NCBI GenBank assembly: GCA_964468725.1
Contig: CAYXVU010000038.1
Coordinates: 1 to 35,142, forward strand
Length of the DNA: 35,142 bases
Direction: 5' to 3'
Source of the DNA: CAYXVU01 sp964468725
GTDB taxonomy: Bacteria; Acidobacteriota; Blastocatellia; UBA7656
In this document: positions 1 through 7,208 of the stretch, in pieces
How positions within the stretch are numbered: the stretch's first letter is position 1
Layout of the letters: each line of letters opens with the position of its first letter
Translations under genes and position numbers: made by a program
Notes under the pieces: model-generated
Database searches by the model: none
The model's input: only the letters and a program-made list of their open reading frames with translations
Told to the model about the DNA's origin: nothing

Positions 1-1
1 C

Positions 2-199
2 ACGCCGGTCAACAGCCTAGAGGTGCTGAAGTCGCTGACCGGCTTGCAGCAGTTGACGCTCAGCCTCAGCAACACGCAGGTCAACATTCTGGATACATTA
101 TTAAGCCTCAGCCCGCAGACGCTGAAGCTGACATTGACCACCGCACAGCGCATGTCCATGGAGTCAATTCCTAAGAGCGTCATACACTTGGAGTTTTGA
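2..199 (+). CDS. C-terminal end of a leucine-rich-repeat-like protein (5' partial)
   Basis: The frame is open from the left edge to a TGA at 197-199 and gives about 65 residues. It is rich in Leu, Ser and Thr, with recurring L-x-x-L spacing (SLEVLKSLTGLQQLTLSLS) typical of leucine-rich repeats. The last residues, SIPKSVIHLEF, resemble an FNIP-type repeat. The rest of the gene lies outside the window, so length, signal peptide and function cannot be judged. The frame stops just before an unrelated domain remnant in another frame, so this could be a true C-terminus or a break in a decaying gene. Confidence 0.5.
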   Translation, partial: TPVNSLEVLKSLTGLQQLTLSLSNTQVNILDTLLSLSPQTLKLTLTTAQRMSMESIPKSVIHLEF

Positions 200-546
200 A
201 ATGCTGGTCAAACTTTGTGAGGGCGGCGCAGTTTACGCTGGCGGCGAACGATGGTTTGTCCGGCGTGGCGGCAACCATCTATGCCATCAACGACGGCGAA
301 GCGCGAAGCTACAGCCAGCCTTTTACCCTGAGCGGCGCGGGCAGCTACTCGATTACCTTTTTCAGTAGCGATGTGGCGGGCAATGTTGAACCGACACAGA
401 CGGCTGCGGTTACCATCGCCGCTGCGCCAACGGTTGTGTGTTGTATGCGAGCCGGGATAGTTTTCTGCGTAGCGCGGTTTCAGAACGTCGTGAGGTCAAC
501 TTGCCGGATGCCCCAGATCGTCTGCGAGTCATTAGACAACCTCTTC
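196..546 (+). pseudogene. Decayed fragment of an extracellular repeat protein (OmpL47-like domain, possible DNRLRE remnant)
   Basis: In the frame of base 196, residues from about 223 to 420 read as one immunoglobulin-like module: QFTLAANDGLSGVAATIYAI, then a YSQPFTLSGAGSY strand and SSDVAGNVEP. This is the pattern of OmpL47-type or bacterial Ig-like domains found in large secreted proteins. No convincing start or ribosome site precedes it. From about 438, in another frame, the stretch SRDSFLRS resembles the opening strand of a DNRLRE domain, and RLRVI follows. The region then runs into the end of the convergent nitrilase gene. Frame changes and missing ends suggest a gene remnant. The OmpL47-like reading is fairly clear; the DNRLRE reading is speculative. 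Confidence 0.45.
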
Positions 547-1455
547 TCAACTTGCGGGATCAGCATCAACGATCAGGCGGTAAAACTCCGGTCGGCGGTC
601 AGCGAGACGATCAATCTCATACGAGCCTGCAACATTCACCAACCGATTTTGATTGGCTCCGGCGAAATCAATTTCGCACATCAGCATCTCTTCCTGCTGG
701 CGGGTGGCTTCGACTACCGTATCGCCTTCGTAATCCACGACCAGGCTTCTGCCGATGAATTGCCAACCGCGTTCCGTGCCCACGCGGTTGGTCGCCGCAT
801 AGTTGATATGATTTTCCAAAGCGCGCGCATTCATCACAAACTCAGGGTTGCGCCACGCGCCGGTTGGCCAGTTGGTCGGCAAGATAATCAACTCCGCGCC
901 TAACAACTTCAAAGCGCGCGTCGCTTCGGGAAAGCTCGAATCGTAACAGATCAGAATGCCGACCTTACCAAACGGCAAGGTGAAGACTTCGAACGGGCGA
1001 TTACCGGGCGTTAAAAACCGATCCATCCCCAGATATGGCAGATGCACTTTGCGATAGCTGCCCACTACGCCGTCCGGCCCGACCAACATCGCCGCGTTAT
1101 AGCAATCATCCCCGTCTCGTTCGATGAAACCGACTACGGCGTGCGCGCCAGTCTCTTTGCAAGCAGCGGTCAGCGCGCGCGCCGATTCGCCATCAATCGG
1201 TTCGGCAAACTGCGCGGCTTCCGCAAACGAATCGAAACAGTAGCCGCTGATGGCGGCTTCAGGAAAGATGGCTAACTGCGCTCCGGCATCGGCTGCTACG
1301 CGCAATCGTTCAATGATCTTTTGCCGATTCGCTGCAACATTGCCGAGCTCGCAATCAATCTGCACGCAAGCTACTTTCGCAGAACGGCGGGCTGAAGTTT
1401 GCGGATGGAGGGTGGAGGCCGAAGGATTCAGTGATTGATCGCCGGATTCGTTCAT
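547..1455 (-). CDS. Carbon-nitrogen hydrolase (nitrilase superfamily)
   Basis: The 302-residue protein carries the complete nitrilase-superfamily triad: Glu66 in FPEAAISGY, Lys136 in YRKVHLP and Cys170 in LICYDSSFPE. Family members hydrolyse non-peptide C-N bonds of amides, nitriles or carbamoyl compounds in the cytoplasm. The Cys-centred motif and the length fit the amidase/carbamoylase branches better than true nitrilases, but the substrate cannot be read from sequence. The first 25 or so residues lie before the conserved core (KVACVQIDCE) and look disordered. The ATG at 1455 is the only good start and has only a weak GAGA-like ribosome site. The gene is convergent with the remnants on its 3' side and lies downstream of the tRNA-Sec gene on the same strand. 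Confidence 0.85.
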   Translation of the reverse strand: MNESGDQSLNPSASTLHPQTSARRSAKVACVQIDCELGNVAANRQKIIERLRVAADAGAQLAIFPEAAISGYCFDSFAEAAQFAEPIDGESARALTAACKETGAHAVVGFIERDGDDCYNAAMLVGPDGVVGSYRKVHLPYLGMDRFLTPGNRPFEVFTLPFGKVGILICYDSSFPEATRALKLLGAELIILPTNWPTGAWRNPEFVMNARALENHINYAATNRVGTERGWQFIGRSLVVDYEGDTVVEATRQQEEMLMCEIDFAGANQNRLVNVAGSYEIDRLADRRPEFYRLIVDADPAS

Positions 1456-1546
1456 CGTGTCATCTCGTTAAGGGCGTTACGTCTCGCTCTGCTTTGCTCG
1501 ATGATGCGTGCTGACGGAGAGTTGAGCAAGGCAAAAATTCAACGGA

Positions 1547-1564
1547 GAATGCAGCCCTGCATTC
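1547..1564 (-). terminator. Possible terminator hairpin downstream of tRNA-Sec
   Basis: GAATGCAG and CTGCATTC form a perfect inverted repeat with two bases between the arms. In practice this is a 7-bp stem with a 4-nt loop. On the minus strand it lies just beyond the tRNA 3' end and is followed about ten bases later by a short T run. The U-tract is not immediately adjacent, so confidence is limited. Confidence 0.35.
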
Positions 1565-1586
1565 ACAGCCCTCAAGCGAAAAAATT

Positions 1587-1684
1587 TGGCGGAGGCGTGT
1601 GGGAATCGAACCCACCCAGACCGACTCTCGCCGACCCGCAACGGGTTTGAAGCCCGCGAGAACCACCAGGCCCCCTGCGCCTCC
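1587..1684 (-). tRNA. selC: tRNA-Sec (anticodon UCA) with encoded CCA
   Basis: Read on the minus strand, this folds as a selenocysteine tRNA, which decodes UGA when SelB and a SECIS element are present. The anticodon TCA is at 1648-1650 in the loop CTTCAAA, on a GCGGG/CCCGT stem. The variable arm is long: GGGTCGGC and GTCGGTCT pair through several G-U wobbles around a GAGA loop. The T arm is GTGGG-TTCGATT-CCCAC. The acceptor stem begins GGAGGCG and pairs with CGCCTCC. The eighth acceptor position, expected to pair in the bacterial 8+5 architecture, is a C-A mismatch. The discriminator is G and CCA is encoded. The D stem is long and rich in G-U pairs, as in other bacterial tRNA-Sec. No selA, selB or selD lies in the window. 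Confidence 0.9.
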
Positions 1685-1694
1685 GTTCAGTGGA

Positions 1695-1723
1695 AAGCTA
1701 CCAGCCCGCGTGATAAGTGACAA
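1695..1723 (-). promoter_or_regulatory. Candidate sigma-70-type promoter for tRNA-Sec
   Basis: On the minus strand, TTGTCA (1718-1723) is followed after 17 bases by TAGCTT (1695-1700). The -10 box ends about ten bases before the tRNA 5' end, so transcription would start within a few bases of the mature tRNA. The -35 and spacing are good and the -10 is weak. Confidence 0.4.
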
Positions 1724-1915
1724 GGTAGGTTGTCAGTTGCCGATTACGTGTGCCTCTTTTTCCGTTAAAGGGCAAAGGTGGCCAGTTGAAGATTGCAGGT
1801 TACGACTTGCAGGGGTTGGATGGCCTGCATAAGAAGGCCGCCGCTCGCAATCTCTCTGCATTCCTCTGTTTCTCGCTCACTCCATCATCCCTTCATCTTA
1901 TCTGTCGCCTTCGGT

Positions 1916-2329
1916 TTACTGCTTCATGCGTTCCGTCTTTTCCTGAACCCGTTTCATAAAGCGTGACATCTCGACGGGCGCGCGAACGTGTAACCCTTCG
2001 CCGATTTTATCAACGCCATCGTGGGCTTCGACCTTGAAAGTAATCGTCTGGTCGTCAACTGCGATGACTTCGGCTGTGAGGCTGACGGTTGCGCCAACCG
2101 GCGTAGCGGCCAAATGTTTGATGTTGACGACGACGCCGACCGTCACCCATCCATCCGGTAAAAAAGGCTCAATGGTCGAGGAAGCCGTAACTTCCATGTG
2201 ATAGATCATGATAGGCGTGCCGAAGACCTCCGGCATCTCTTCATGAAAATGCGCGACCGTCATCTCGCGGGTGACGACGATTTGTTCCCTATGTTTTGTG
2301 CCGACGGTGATCTTTGCAGTGGCGTTCAT
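1916..2329 (-). CDS. Hotdog-fold thioesterase, FlK (fluoroacetyl-CoA thioesterase-like) family
   Basis: The 137-residue protein has the features of a small hotdog thioesterase. These include the HMEVTASSTIEPFLPDGWVT stretch, the VGVVVNIKHLAATPVGATV strand pair and the EVIAVDDQTITFKVEAHDG strands. FlK-like members hydrolyse short acyl-CoA thioesters. The reading frame is open further upstream, but the start at 2329 (MNATAKITVG) is chosen because AGAGGA lies just before it and the upstream extension is arginine-rich, low-complexity sequence without homology signals. The gene is divergent from lpxC with about 240 bases between them. The physiological substrate is unknown. Confidence 0.8.
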   Translation of the reverse strand: MNATAKITVGTKHREQIVVTREMTVAHFHEEMPEVFGTPIMIYHMEVTASSTIEPFLPDGWVTVGVVVNIKHLAATPVGATVSLTAEVIAVDDQTITFKVEAHDGVDKIGEGLHVRAPVEMSRFMKRVQEKTERMKQ

Positions 2330-2568
2330 ACCATCCTCTGGAAAAAATTTGCGGTCAAGCGGCAGCATTCTACCGACTGCCTTTGGCAAACGCCAGATGA
2401 AGCCTGTCCACACTCTTGTCGCCACTTTGCCACATTTCGCTGCGCGGCGTACCGCTTGGCTCATCGTTTTGTTCAAAATTGGAGCCTGTAACCTCATCGC
2501 AAATCTGGTATGCACCTTGCTCAGAAAGGCGTTGACTGACCGCATCCTAAAAGAACGGAGAACCATTT

Positions 2569-3417
2569 TTGACAAAGCAGACGACGCTTGCAAAATCCGT
2601 CACCACCAGCGGCCACGGGCTGCACACAGGCGAAGCCGTTACCATACGGTTGCATCCCGCTCCGGCTTATACGCGCTATGTCTTTCGCCGAACCGACTTG
2701 AATCATTTCGAGATTCCCGCCGCGCCGCAATACGTTGCCCGGGTCAGCTATGCGACAACCTTGATGAAGCAAGGGGTGATGATTTCGACGGTTGAGCATC
2801 TGCTTGCTGCGCTGGCAGGCAGTCACGTAGATAACTGCATCATTGAGATTGATTCGCTCGAAGTGCCCATCCTCGATGGCAGTTCCGAACCCTTCCTCGA
2901 ACTGATCGAAAGCGCGGGCATCGTCGAACTCGAAGAACCCCGCCAACACCTTCGCATCCTCAAACGGGTCGAAGAGATACAAGGCAACCGCCGCATGAGC
3001 ATCTGTCCGGCGGAAACTTTTTCGATCTCTTGTCTGATTGACTTCACCCATCCGATGATCGGCGCGCAACGCCGCGCGGTGGAAATCAGCGACGGGCAGT
3101 TTGCCAGACATATCGCATCGGCGCGTACCTTCGGCTTTTTGTCGGAGATCGAGACGCTGAGGAACATGGGACTGGCGCGCGGCGGGTCATTAGAGAATGC
3201 CGTCATTCTGACGCCGGAAGGCGGCGTGATGAATCGTGAAGGGCTGCGCTACGGCGATGAGTTCGTGCGCCATAAAATTCTCGACATCATCGGTGATCTG
3301 GCTCTGTTTGGCATGCCGATTCTCGGCCACGTGGAAGCCGAACGCACCGGACACGGGGTTCACACCGCCTTAGTATCGCGCGTTCTGCGCGATGACTCGG
3401 CATGGGAAATTATGTAG
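2569..3417 (+). CDS. lpxC: UDP-3-O-acyl-N-acetylglucosamine deacetylase
   Basis: This is the committed step of lipid A biosynthesis, a zinc-dependent deacetylation in the cytoplasm. The protein has 282 residues, slightly shorter than the E. coli enzyme. The zinc and catalytic residues are in place: His77 in STVEHLLAAL, His235 and Asp239 in HKILD, and His262 in GHGVH. Conserved LpxC signatures TSGHGLHTG and VPILDGSSEPFLE are also present. The start is a TTG at 2569, preceded at normal distance by CGGAGAA; no better in-frame ATG lies near the N-terminus. The gene is divergent from the thioesterase and convergent with the Dabb gene. It is strong evidence for a lipopolysaccharide-bearing outer membrane. 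Confidence 0.95.
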   Translation: MTKQTTLAKSVTTSGHGLHTGEAVTIRLHPAPAYTRYVFRRTDLNHFEIPAAPQYVARVSYATTLMKQGVMISTVEHLLAALAGSHVDNCIIEIDSLEVPILDGSSEPFLELIESAGIVELEEPRQHLRILKRVEEIQGNRRMSICPAETFSISCLIDFTHPMIGAQRRAVEISDGQFARHIASARTFGFLSEIETLRNMGLARGGSLENAVILTPEGGVMNREGLRYGDEFVRHKILDIIGDLALFGMPILGHVEAERTGHGVHTALVSRVLRDDSAWEIM

Positions 3418-3532
3418 AGAACGGTCGTCGGTTGCCGGTGAGTTGGAAGCCGAAACGAGAACGCCGAGGCGCGAGGCTGCGAAGGCGCAGCAAACAACGG
3501 CTCAGCGAATCGCAACTTTCGATCTTCTTCTT

Positions 3533-3835
3533 TTAACCTTCTTGATGGTATTCGTAATCCACCGCTCCGATTTCGGCGCAAAGCTCCGCGAAACGCGCGA
3601 CGATAGGCGCGTGCGCTTCGTGACGCGCATAGATGCCAAGCGTCTCCAAACTGTCAAAGGCGGAGACCAACACGGCATCCCACGAACGCGGCGTGCGCAG
3701 TACATCAGTGCCGACTTGGAACTCACGAATCTCTTCGATCTTTTCCGGCAAAGCACGCAAATCGGCGAGTGCTTGCTCCCGTTCAGCCGCTCCGATTTCG
3801 GGCTTGAATTTGAAGAAGACGACGTGTTTGATCAT
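3533..3835 (-). CDS. Dabb (stress-responsive alpha-beta barrel) domain protein
   Basis: The 100-residue protein is a single dimeric alpha-beta barrel domain. It opens with MIKHVVFFKFKP, has the EFQVGTDVLRTPRSWDAVLV strand segment and ends with the HPIV-like HAPIVARFAELCAEIGAVDY helix. Dabb proteins form small dimeric ferredoxin-like barrels; a few are stress-induced or act as cyclases, but most have no assigned reaction. GAGG lies ten bases before the ATG. It is convergent with lpxC and divergent from rpsT, so it is probably transcribed alone. Confidence 0.8.
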   Translation of the reverse strand: MIKHVVFFKFKPEIGAAEREQALADLRALPEKIEEIREFQVGTDVLRTPRSWDAVLVSAFDSLETLGIYARHEAHAPIVARFAELCAEIGAVDYEYHQEG

Positions 3836-3936
3836 AGCAATTGCCTCGCTTTTGATGATAATGCGCCCCTCTTCTTACCAGAAACAGTTGACCCGCTTCA
3901 ACAGGGATTTGCCCGCGCGCAAATTTGCCTCAAGTC

Positions 3937-3966
3937 TTGACACTAGTTTGTGCGGCTGGCTATTAT
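3937..3966 (+). promoter_or_regulatory. sigma-70-type promoter of rpsT
   Basis: A consensus TTGACA (3937-3942) is followed after 18 bases by TATTAT (3961-3966). The predicted start near 3973 leaves a 5' leader of about 50 bases before the rpsT ATG. It is the clearest promoter in the window. Confidence 0.75.
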
Positions 3967-4020
3967 GTTCGTCTTTTTCGGAGAGAAATTTCATCGCTGT
4001 ATAGAGGAGAGTTAGATTCG

Positions 4021-4287
4021 ATGGCAAATCATAAGTCAGCAGAAAAGCGCATCCGTCAGACCAAGAAGCGCAACGAGATCAATAGCGCCAATCGCAGCCA
4101 ATTACGCACGCAGATCAAACGGCTGCGCGCCGTCATCGCCAGCGGCAATCGGTCAGAGGCGCAGGCCGTTCTGAAACAGACCGTTTCGGTTATTGATAAA
4201 TCGATTCAGAAGAATGTTATCCACCAGAACACTGCCGCCCGCTATAAATCGCGCTTGACGGCTGCCGTCAACGGCATGGGCGCATAG
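4021..4287 (+). CDS. rpsT: 30S ribosomal protein S20 (bS20)
   Basis: The 88-residue basic protein begins MANHKSAEKRIRQTKKRNEI, the hallmark N-terminus of bS20, and keeps the family's three-helix, Lys/Arg-rich composition to the end. bS20 binds 16S rRNA early in small-subunit assembly. The ATG is preceded by AGAGGAGAG at a slightly long distance. The gene is monocistronic, with a near-consensus promoter upstream and a strong hairpin terminator downstream. In many bacteria rpsT lies near leuS, lptE and holA; here those genes are on the other strand several kilobases away. Confidence 0.96.
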   Translation: MANHKSAEKRIRQTKKRNEINSANRSQLRTQIKRLRAVIASGNRSEAQAVLKQTVSVIDKSIQKNVIHQNTAARYKSRLTAAVNGMGA

Positions 4288-4330
4288 GAAACTCAGGGCA
4301 TGCCTGCTCAATGCTTTGGGTAGTCAACGA

Positions 4331-4365
4331 CAAAAGGAGAGGCCACTGTGGCCTCTCCTTTTTAT
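4331..4365 (+). terminator. Strong intrinsic terminator after rpsT (probably bidirectional)
   Basis: AAAAGGAGAGGCC (4332-4344) pairs perfectly with GGCCTCTCCTTTT (4350-4362), with an extra A-T pair and a 3-nt loop, and is followed by further T bases. On the minus strand the same hairpin also ends in T residues. It lies between the convergent rpsT and HAD genes and could serve both. Confidence 0.9.
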
Positions 4366-4382
4366 TCGTATCCTCGCGGTCA

Positions 4383-5024
4383 TTAAAAATGTAGAAGTAT
4401 CTCGCAGATAGAAGACAAGAAAATGTCTGGCTGCGCGTTTAGCAGTCGGGTCTTCGTCGGATATGCGCTCGGCACGCCGATGGTCAACAGGTCAGCCTTC
4501 TTTCCCATCTCGATGTCTTCCGGCGCATCGCCGATATACGCGCAGGTTGCGCGCTCCGCCTGCAAACGGTTGAGCGCCTTCTCCAACCCTTCCGGGTGCG
4601 GCTTCTTGTTTATGGTGTCTTCGTTGCAGATTACTACCGCAAAAGTCGAACGCAATGCCAAGGTATCCAGTTCGCGGAAGATGCGGCTCCGGCTGCCGCT
4701 GCTGACAATGCCCAATTGGTAGCCTCGACCCTGAAGCTCACGGATCGTCTCGCGCGCTTGTTCCACCAAACGCGGGGGTTGTTTGCCGTACTGTTCAAGC
4801 CATACTTCATCAGCACGCTGCCATTGCTCACGCGGGATGTTCAACTGCTCATAGATCGTGTACCAGTTCGGCGAGTAGTGCGATTCATAAAATTCGCGGG
4901 TGAAGGCTACGCCCATTCCGGCAAAGGTCTTTTCAAACGCCGCAAAGCCCGCCTCCGCCGAATCGAACAATGTGCCATCCCAATCGAAGAGCAGGGTGGT
5001 GATGTATTCTTTCGGGCTTCGCAT
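4383..5024 (-). CDS. HAD-superfamily hydrolase (phosphoglycolate phosphatase-like)
   Basis: The 213-residue protein has all four HAD motifs: the nucleophile and acid/base Asp14 and Asp16 in LLFDWDGTLFDS, the Ser motif GIVSSGS, the Lys in NKKPHPEGL, and the acidic pair in YIGDAPEDIEMG. An alpha-helical C1 cap lies between motifs I and II, as in Gph and pyrophosphatase PpaX-like enzymes. It probably dephosphorylates a small cytoplasmic metabolite, but the substrate cannot be deduced. AGGATC lies before the ATG. A long inverted repeat separates it from the methyltransferase gene upstream. Phosphoglycolate phosphatase would be a guess, so no symbol is given. Confidence 0.85.
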   Translation of the reverse strand: MRSPKEYITTLLFDWDGTLFDSAEAGFAAFEKTFAGMGVAFTREFYESHYSPNWYTIYEQLNIPREQWQRADEVWLEQYGKQPPRLVEQARETIRELQGRGYQLGIVSSGSRSRIFRELDTLALRSTFAVVICNEDTINKKPHPEGLEKALNRLQAERATCAYIGDAPEDIEMGKKADLLTIGVPSAYPTKTRLLNAQPDIFLSSICEILLHF

Positions 5025-5059
5025 ACACCGATCCTGAAATCAGACGTTTTCTTCTGTAA

Positions 5060-5112
5060 ATTACCCGAATGCAAATCAAGACTTCGCAAGCCTTGACGTG
5101 CATTCGGGTAAT
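5060..5112. repeat. Long imperfect palindrome between HAD and methyltransferase genes
   Basis: ATTACCCGAATGCA (5060-5073) and TGCATTCGGGTAAT (5099-5112) are perfect 14-nt inverted arms. Inside them TCAAG/CTTGA and CTT-CGC-AAG continue the pairing, so almost all 53 bases can fold into one hairpin. No long U-tract follows on either strand, so it is not a textbook terminator. It may be an RNA-stability element or a mobile REP-like palindrome. Confidence 0.6.
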
Positions 5113-5150
5113 GGATGACGAACGGTTTCTTTTTAGCGACTCGCTTCCGG

Positions 5151-6203
5151 TTACGGTTTCGCTTCGAAGACGAGATTGAAAGGTGTCTCCGCCGCTCTGC
5201 GGAATTGCGTGAAGCCGCCTGCCTCGGCAACCGCGCGTAGTCGCGCTTCGCCAGCTTGCGCGCCCAATGCCAGCCCCACTTCTTGAGAGAGAGAAGCAGG
5301 CGTGCAGACCAGAGTTGAAACCGAATAGTAGATGCGCCCAACCGGGTTGAGATTATCTTTGACCTGATCGTTGGCATAGGGCTCAACGATCAACCATGTG
5401 CCGTTTGGGGCTAACGATTGGCGAACGTGTGCGGCGGCTCCTTCGGGGTCGCCCATATCGTGCAGGCAGTCAAAGAAGGCAACCATATCATAATCTGTCC
5501 CCGGATAATCTTTGGCGCGTGCGACTTCGAAGCGTGCGCGGTCGGCAACCCCTGCCTCTTTGGCTCGCTCGCGCGCTATCTCAATGGATTTGTCATGATA
5601 ATCAAATCCCACGAAGGTCGAGTTCGGATAGGCCTGCGCCATTAGAATCGCAGAAGCGCCAAGCCCGCAGCCCACATCGGCGACCTTCGCTCCGGCTTGC
5701 AATTTCGCTTCGACGCCGTCGAGCGCCGGTATCCATGCACTGGCCAGGTTGGCCGAATAGCTGGTGCGGAAAAAGAGTTCGGTGCCGCGAAATAGTCGGT
5801 GATCGTGTTCGTGCCAGCCTAACCCTTCGCCCGTGCGAAAGCACTCAGCAACCTTCGGCACCGCTTGCAATGCCGCAAAGGCAACCAAAAAACCGCCGGG
5901 CAAGTAGGCGGGACTTTTTTCATCAGCCAACATAAAGGCTTGCTCTTCGGAGAGAAAATACTTGTCCGCCTCCGCATCATATCCGATGTACCCGCCCGCT
6001 GCCTGTGACCGCAGCCACTCGCGCACGTATCGTTCATGCGTGTCCGTGCGCGCAGCCAGTTCGGTCGAAGTCAGCGCCCCGGCCTGCGCCATCGCTTTAT
6101 AGAGACCCAAATTTTCGCCAATGACGACCATGCCTGCGTGTGCAGTGGCTCCGAGATCGGCGACAAATTGATTGAGTAATTGGCCAATCTTCTCTTCATT
6201 CAT
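5151..6203 (-). CDS. Class I SAM-dependent methyltransferase with N-terminal winged-helix (Rv2258c-like) region
   Basis: The 350-residue protein has an N-terminal helical, winged-helix-like region (about 1-100), as in O-methyltransferase-like proteins of the Rv2258c group. A Rossmann methyltransferase domain follows, with motif I VADVGCGLGAS at 174-184, the acidic VGFDYHDKSIEIARE motif II, and FFDCLHDMGDP for motif IV. It should transfer a methyl group from S-adenosylmethionine to an unknown, probably small-molecule, substrate. The frame is open further upstream, but the start at 6203 has an AAGGAAGG ribosome site and avoids overlap with the encapsulin gene. It begins 43 bases after the encapsulin stop on the same strand, so the two are probably co-transcribed. 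Its C-terminus, NLVFEAKP, is not a recognisable encapsulin-targeting peptide. Confidence 0.85.
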   Translation of the reverse strand: MNEEKIGQLLNQFVADLGATAHAGMVVIGENLGLYKAMAQAGALTSTELAARTDTHERYVREWLRSQAAGGYIGYDAEADKYFLSEEQAFMLADEKSPAYLPGGFLVAFAALQAVPKVAECFRTGEGLGWHEHDHRLFRGTELFFRTSYSANLASAWIPALDGVEAKLQAGAKVADVGCGLGASAILMAQAYPNSTFVGFDYHDKSIEIARERAKEAGVADRARFEVARAKDYPGTDYDMVAFFDCLHDMGDPEGAAAHVRQSLAPNGTWLIVEPYANDQVKDNLNPVGRIYYSVSTLVCTPASLSQEVGLALGAQAGEARLRAVAEAGGFTQFRRAAETPFNLVFEAKP

Positions 6204-6246
6204 TGCTTGTAACCTTCCTTTGAATAAAAAATGAAATGAGGTGAGG

Positions 6247-7113
6247 TTATCGCTTTCTAGCCGTCTTGCTTCCTGGAGGCTCAAGGGTGCAAATCGAGCC
6301 GTGTCGCTTGATTCTCAAATAGACCGATTCGAAGACGCGGAAAGGATGGTTCATGTTATCCGCACCTAAATAGGCGACCGTCAAATCCTGCGCCACAGCA
6401 AGGTCAAAATTTTGCGTGCCGGTCGCTACGATCATCCCATAGCCGTCTTGAATCAGAGAGGAGCGGTACACCCCGTCGGTGATGAGTTGGCGAATGTGAT
6501 CAATCTCCAAAACGCCTGTGCCGGGGTGAACGTGGTGCATTTCCGTATAGAGTTTGGGACTGACGACCATAGCAAAAGGGCCATAGAAACCGGCCTGCAC
6601 TAATATCTCCGTCGCTTCTCCCACGTCCTTGAAGGCGTTGCCCGCTTCTTTCCAATCGCGGCGCGTCATCGTTTGGCGACCTTCGACGACCATCAAGCCT
6701 TCATAACCCATCTCAGCATTGCCGTTGAAGATCAAATCGTCTTCGGCATCGGCACAAAAGGCCGCAGCCCCTGCGGCAGCCGAAACATCGAGCGGCGCGC
6801 CGGTCTGCCTGGCGGTCTCCATATCGCGCCAGTGAACGATGAAATCTTTGTAGATCAGCGGAATGATGCCGCTTTCACGTCGCACCGAGCGAATGGGGTC
6901 GGACTCTTCTTCGCCGAGCAATCCGACGCGCCCTTTGGTCGTGCCGGAAAAATGGTCGTGTACAATGGTTTGCACGCCCGGCCCTAAGGGCCCGTGCAGA
7001 TCAACGATGCGCCGACCGACCAACTTGCGTCGCGCCACATCAATGATCACGTTTTTGATATTTTCCCATTCGGTTTCGCTTAACGGATTCTCTTCGTGTG
7101 CAAATATCGGCAT
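6247..7113 (-). CDS. Family 1 encapsulin shell protein (linocin M18-like)
   Basis: The 288-residue protein matches the HK97-fold encapsulin shell family from end to end. It opens with the NPLSETEWENIKNVIIDVARR helix region (start MPIFAHEEN), followed by GRRIVDLHGPLGPG, AEDDLIFNGNAEMGYEGLMV, GPFAMVVSPKLY, and the C-terminal VAQDLTVAYLG and FRVFESVYLRI strands. Such proteins assemble into closed protein compartments that hold a cargo enzyme, often a peroxidase or ferritin-like protein. Trp95 aligns by eye with the flavin-contacting Trp87 of Thermotoga maritima encapsulin. The C-terminal tail, about 16 residues beyond the last strand and Arg/Lys-rich at the end, is longer than in that protein. 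GGGGAGGAG lies just before the ATG. No known cargo gene is adjacent; a SAM methyltransferase follows 43 bases downstream. Confidence 0.92.
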   Translation of the reverse strand: MPIFAHEENPLSETEWENIKNVIIDVARRKLVGRRIVDLHGPLGPGVQTIVHDHFSGTTKGRVGLLGEEESDPIRSVRRESGIIPLIYKDFIVHWRDMETARQTGAPLDVSAAAGAAAFCADAEDDLIFNGNAEMGYEGLMVVEGRQTMTRRDWKEAGNAFKDVGEATEILVQAGFYGPFAMVVSPKLYTEMHHVHPGTGVLEIDHIRQLITDGVYRSSLIQDGYGMIVATGTQNFDLAVAQDLTVAYLGADNMNHPFRVFESVYLRIKRHGSICTLEPPGSKTARKR

Positions 7114-7208
7114 CTTTCTCCTCCCCTGCAATCAAAGAGCTAAGGTGTAAAGGGGGAGACAATCGGTCTGCTGATAACTTAGTCCCCCGTCCGCAGTCCT
7201 CAGCGTTG

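Noticed and set aside
6247..7113. Prophage capsid protein
   Set aside because: The HK97-like fold is shared, but the motifs match encapsulin throughout and no other phage gene is nearby.
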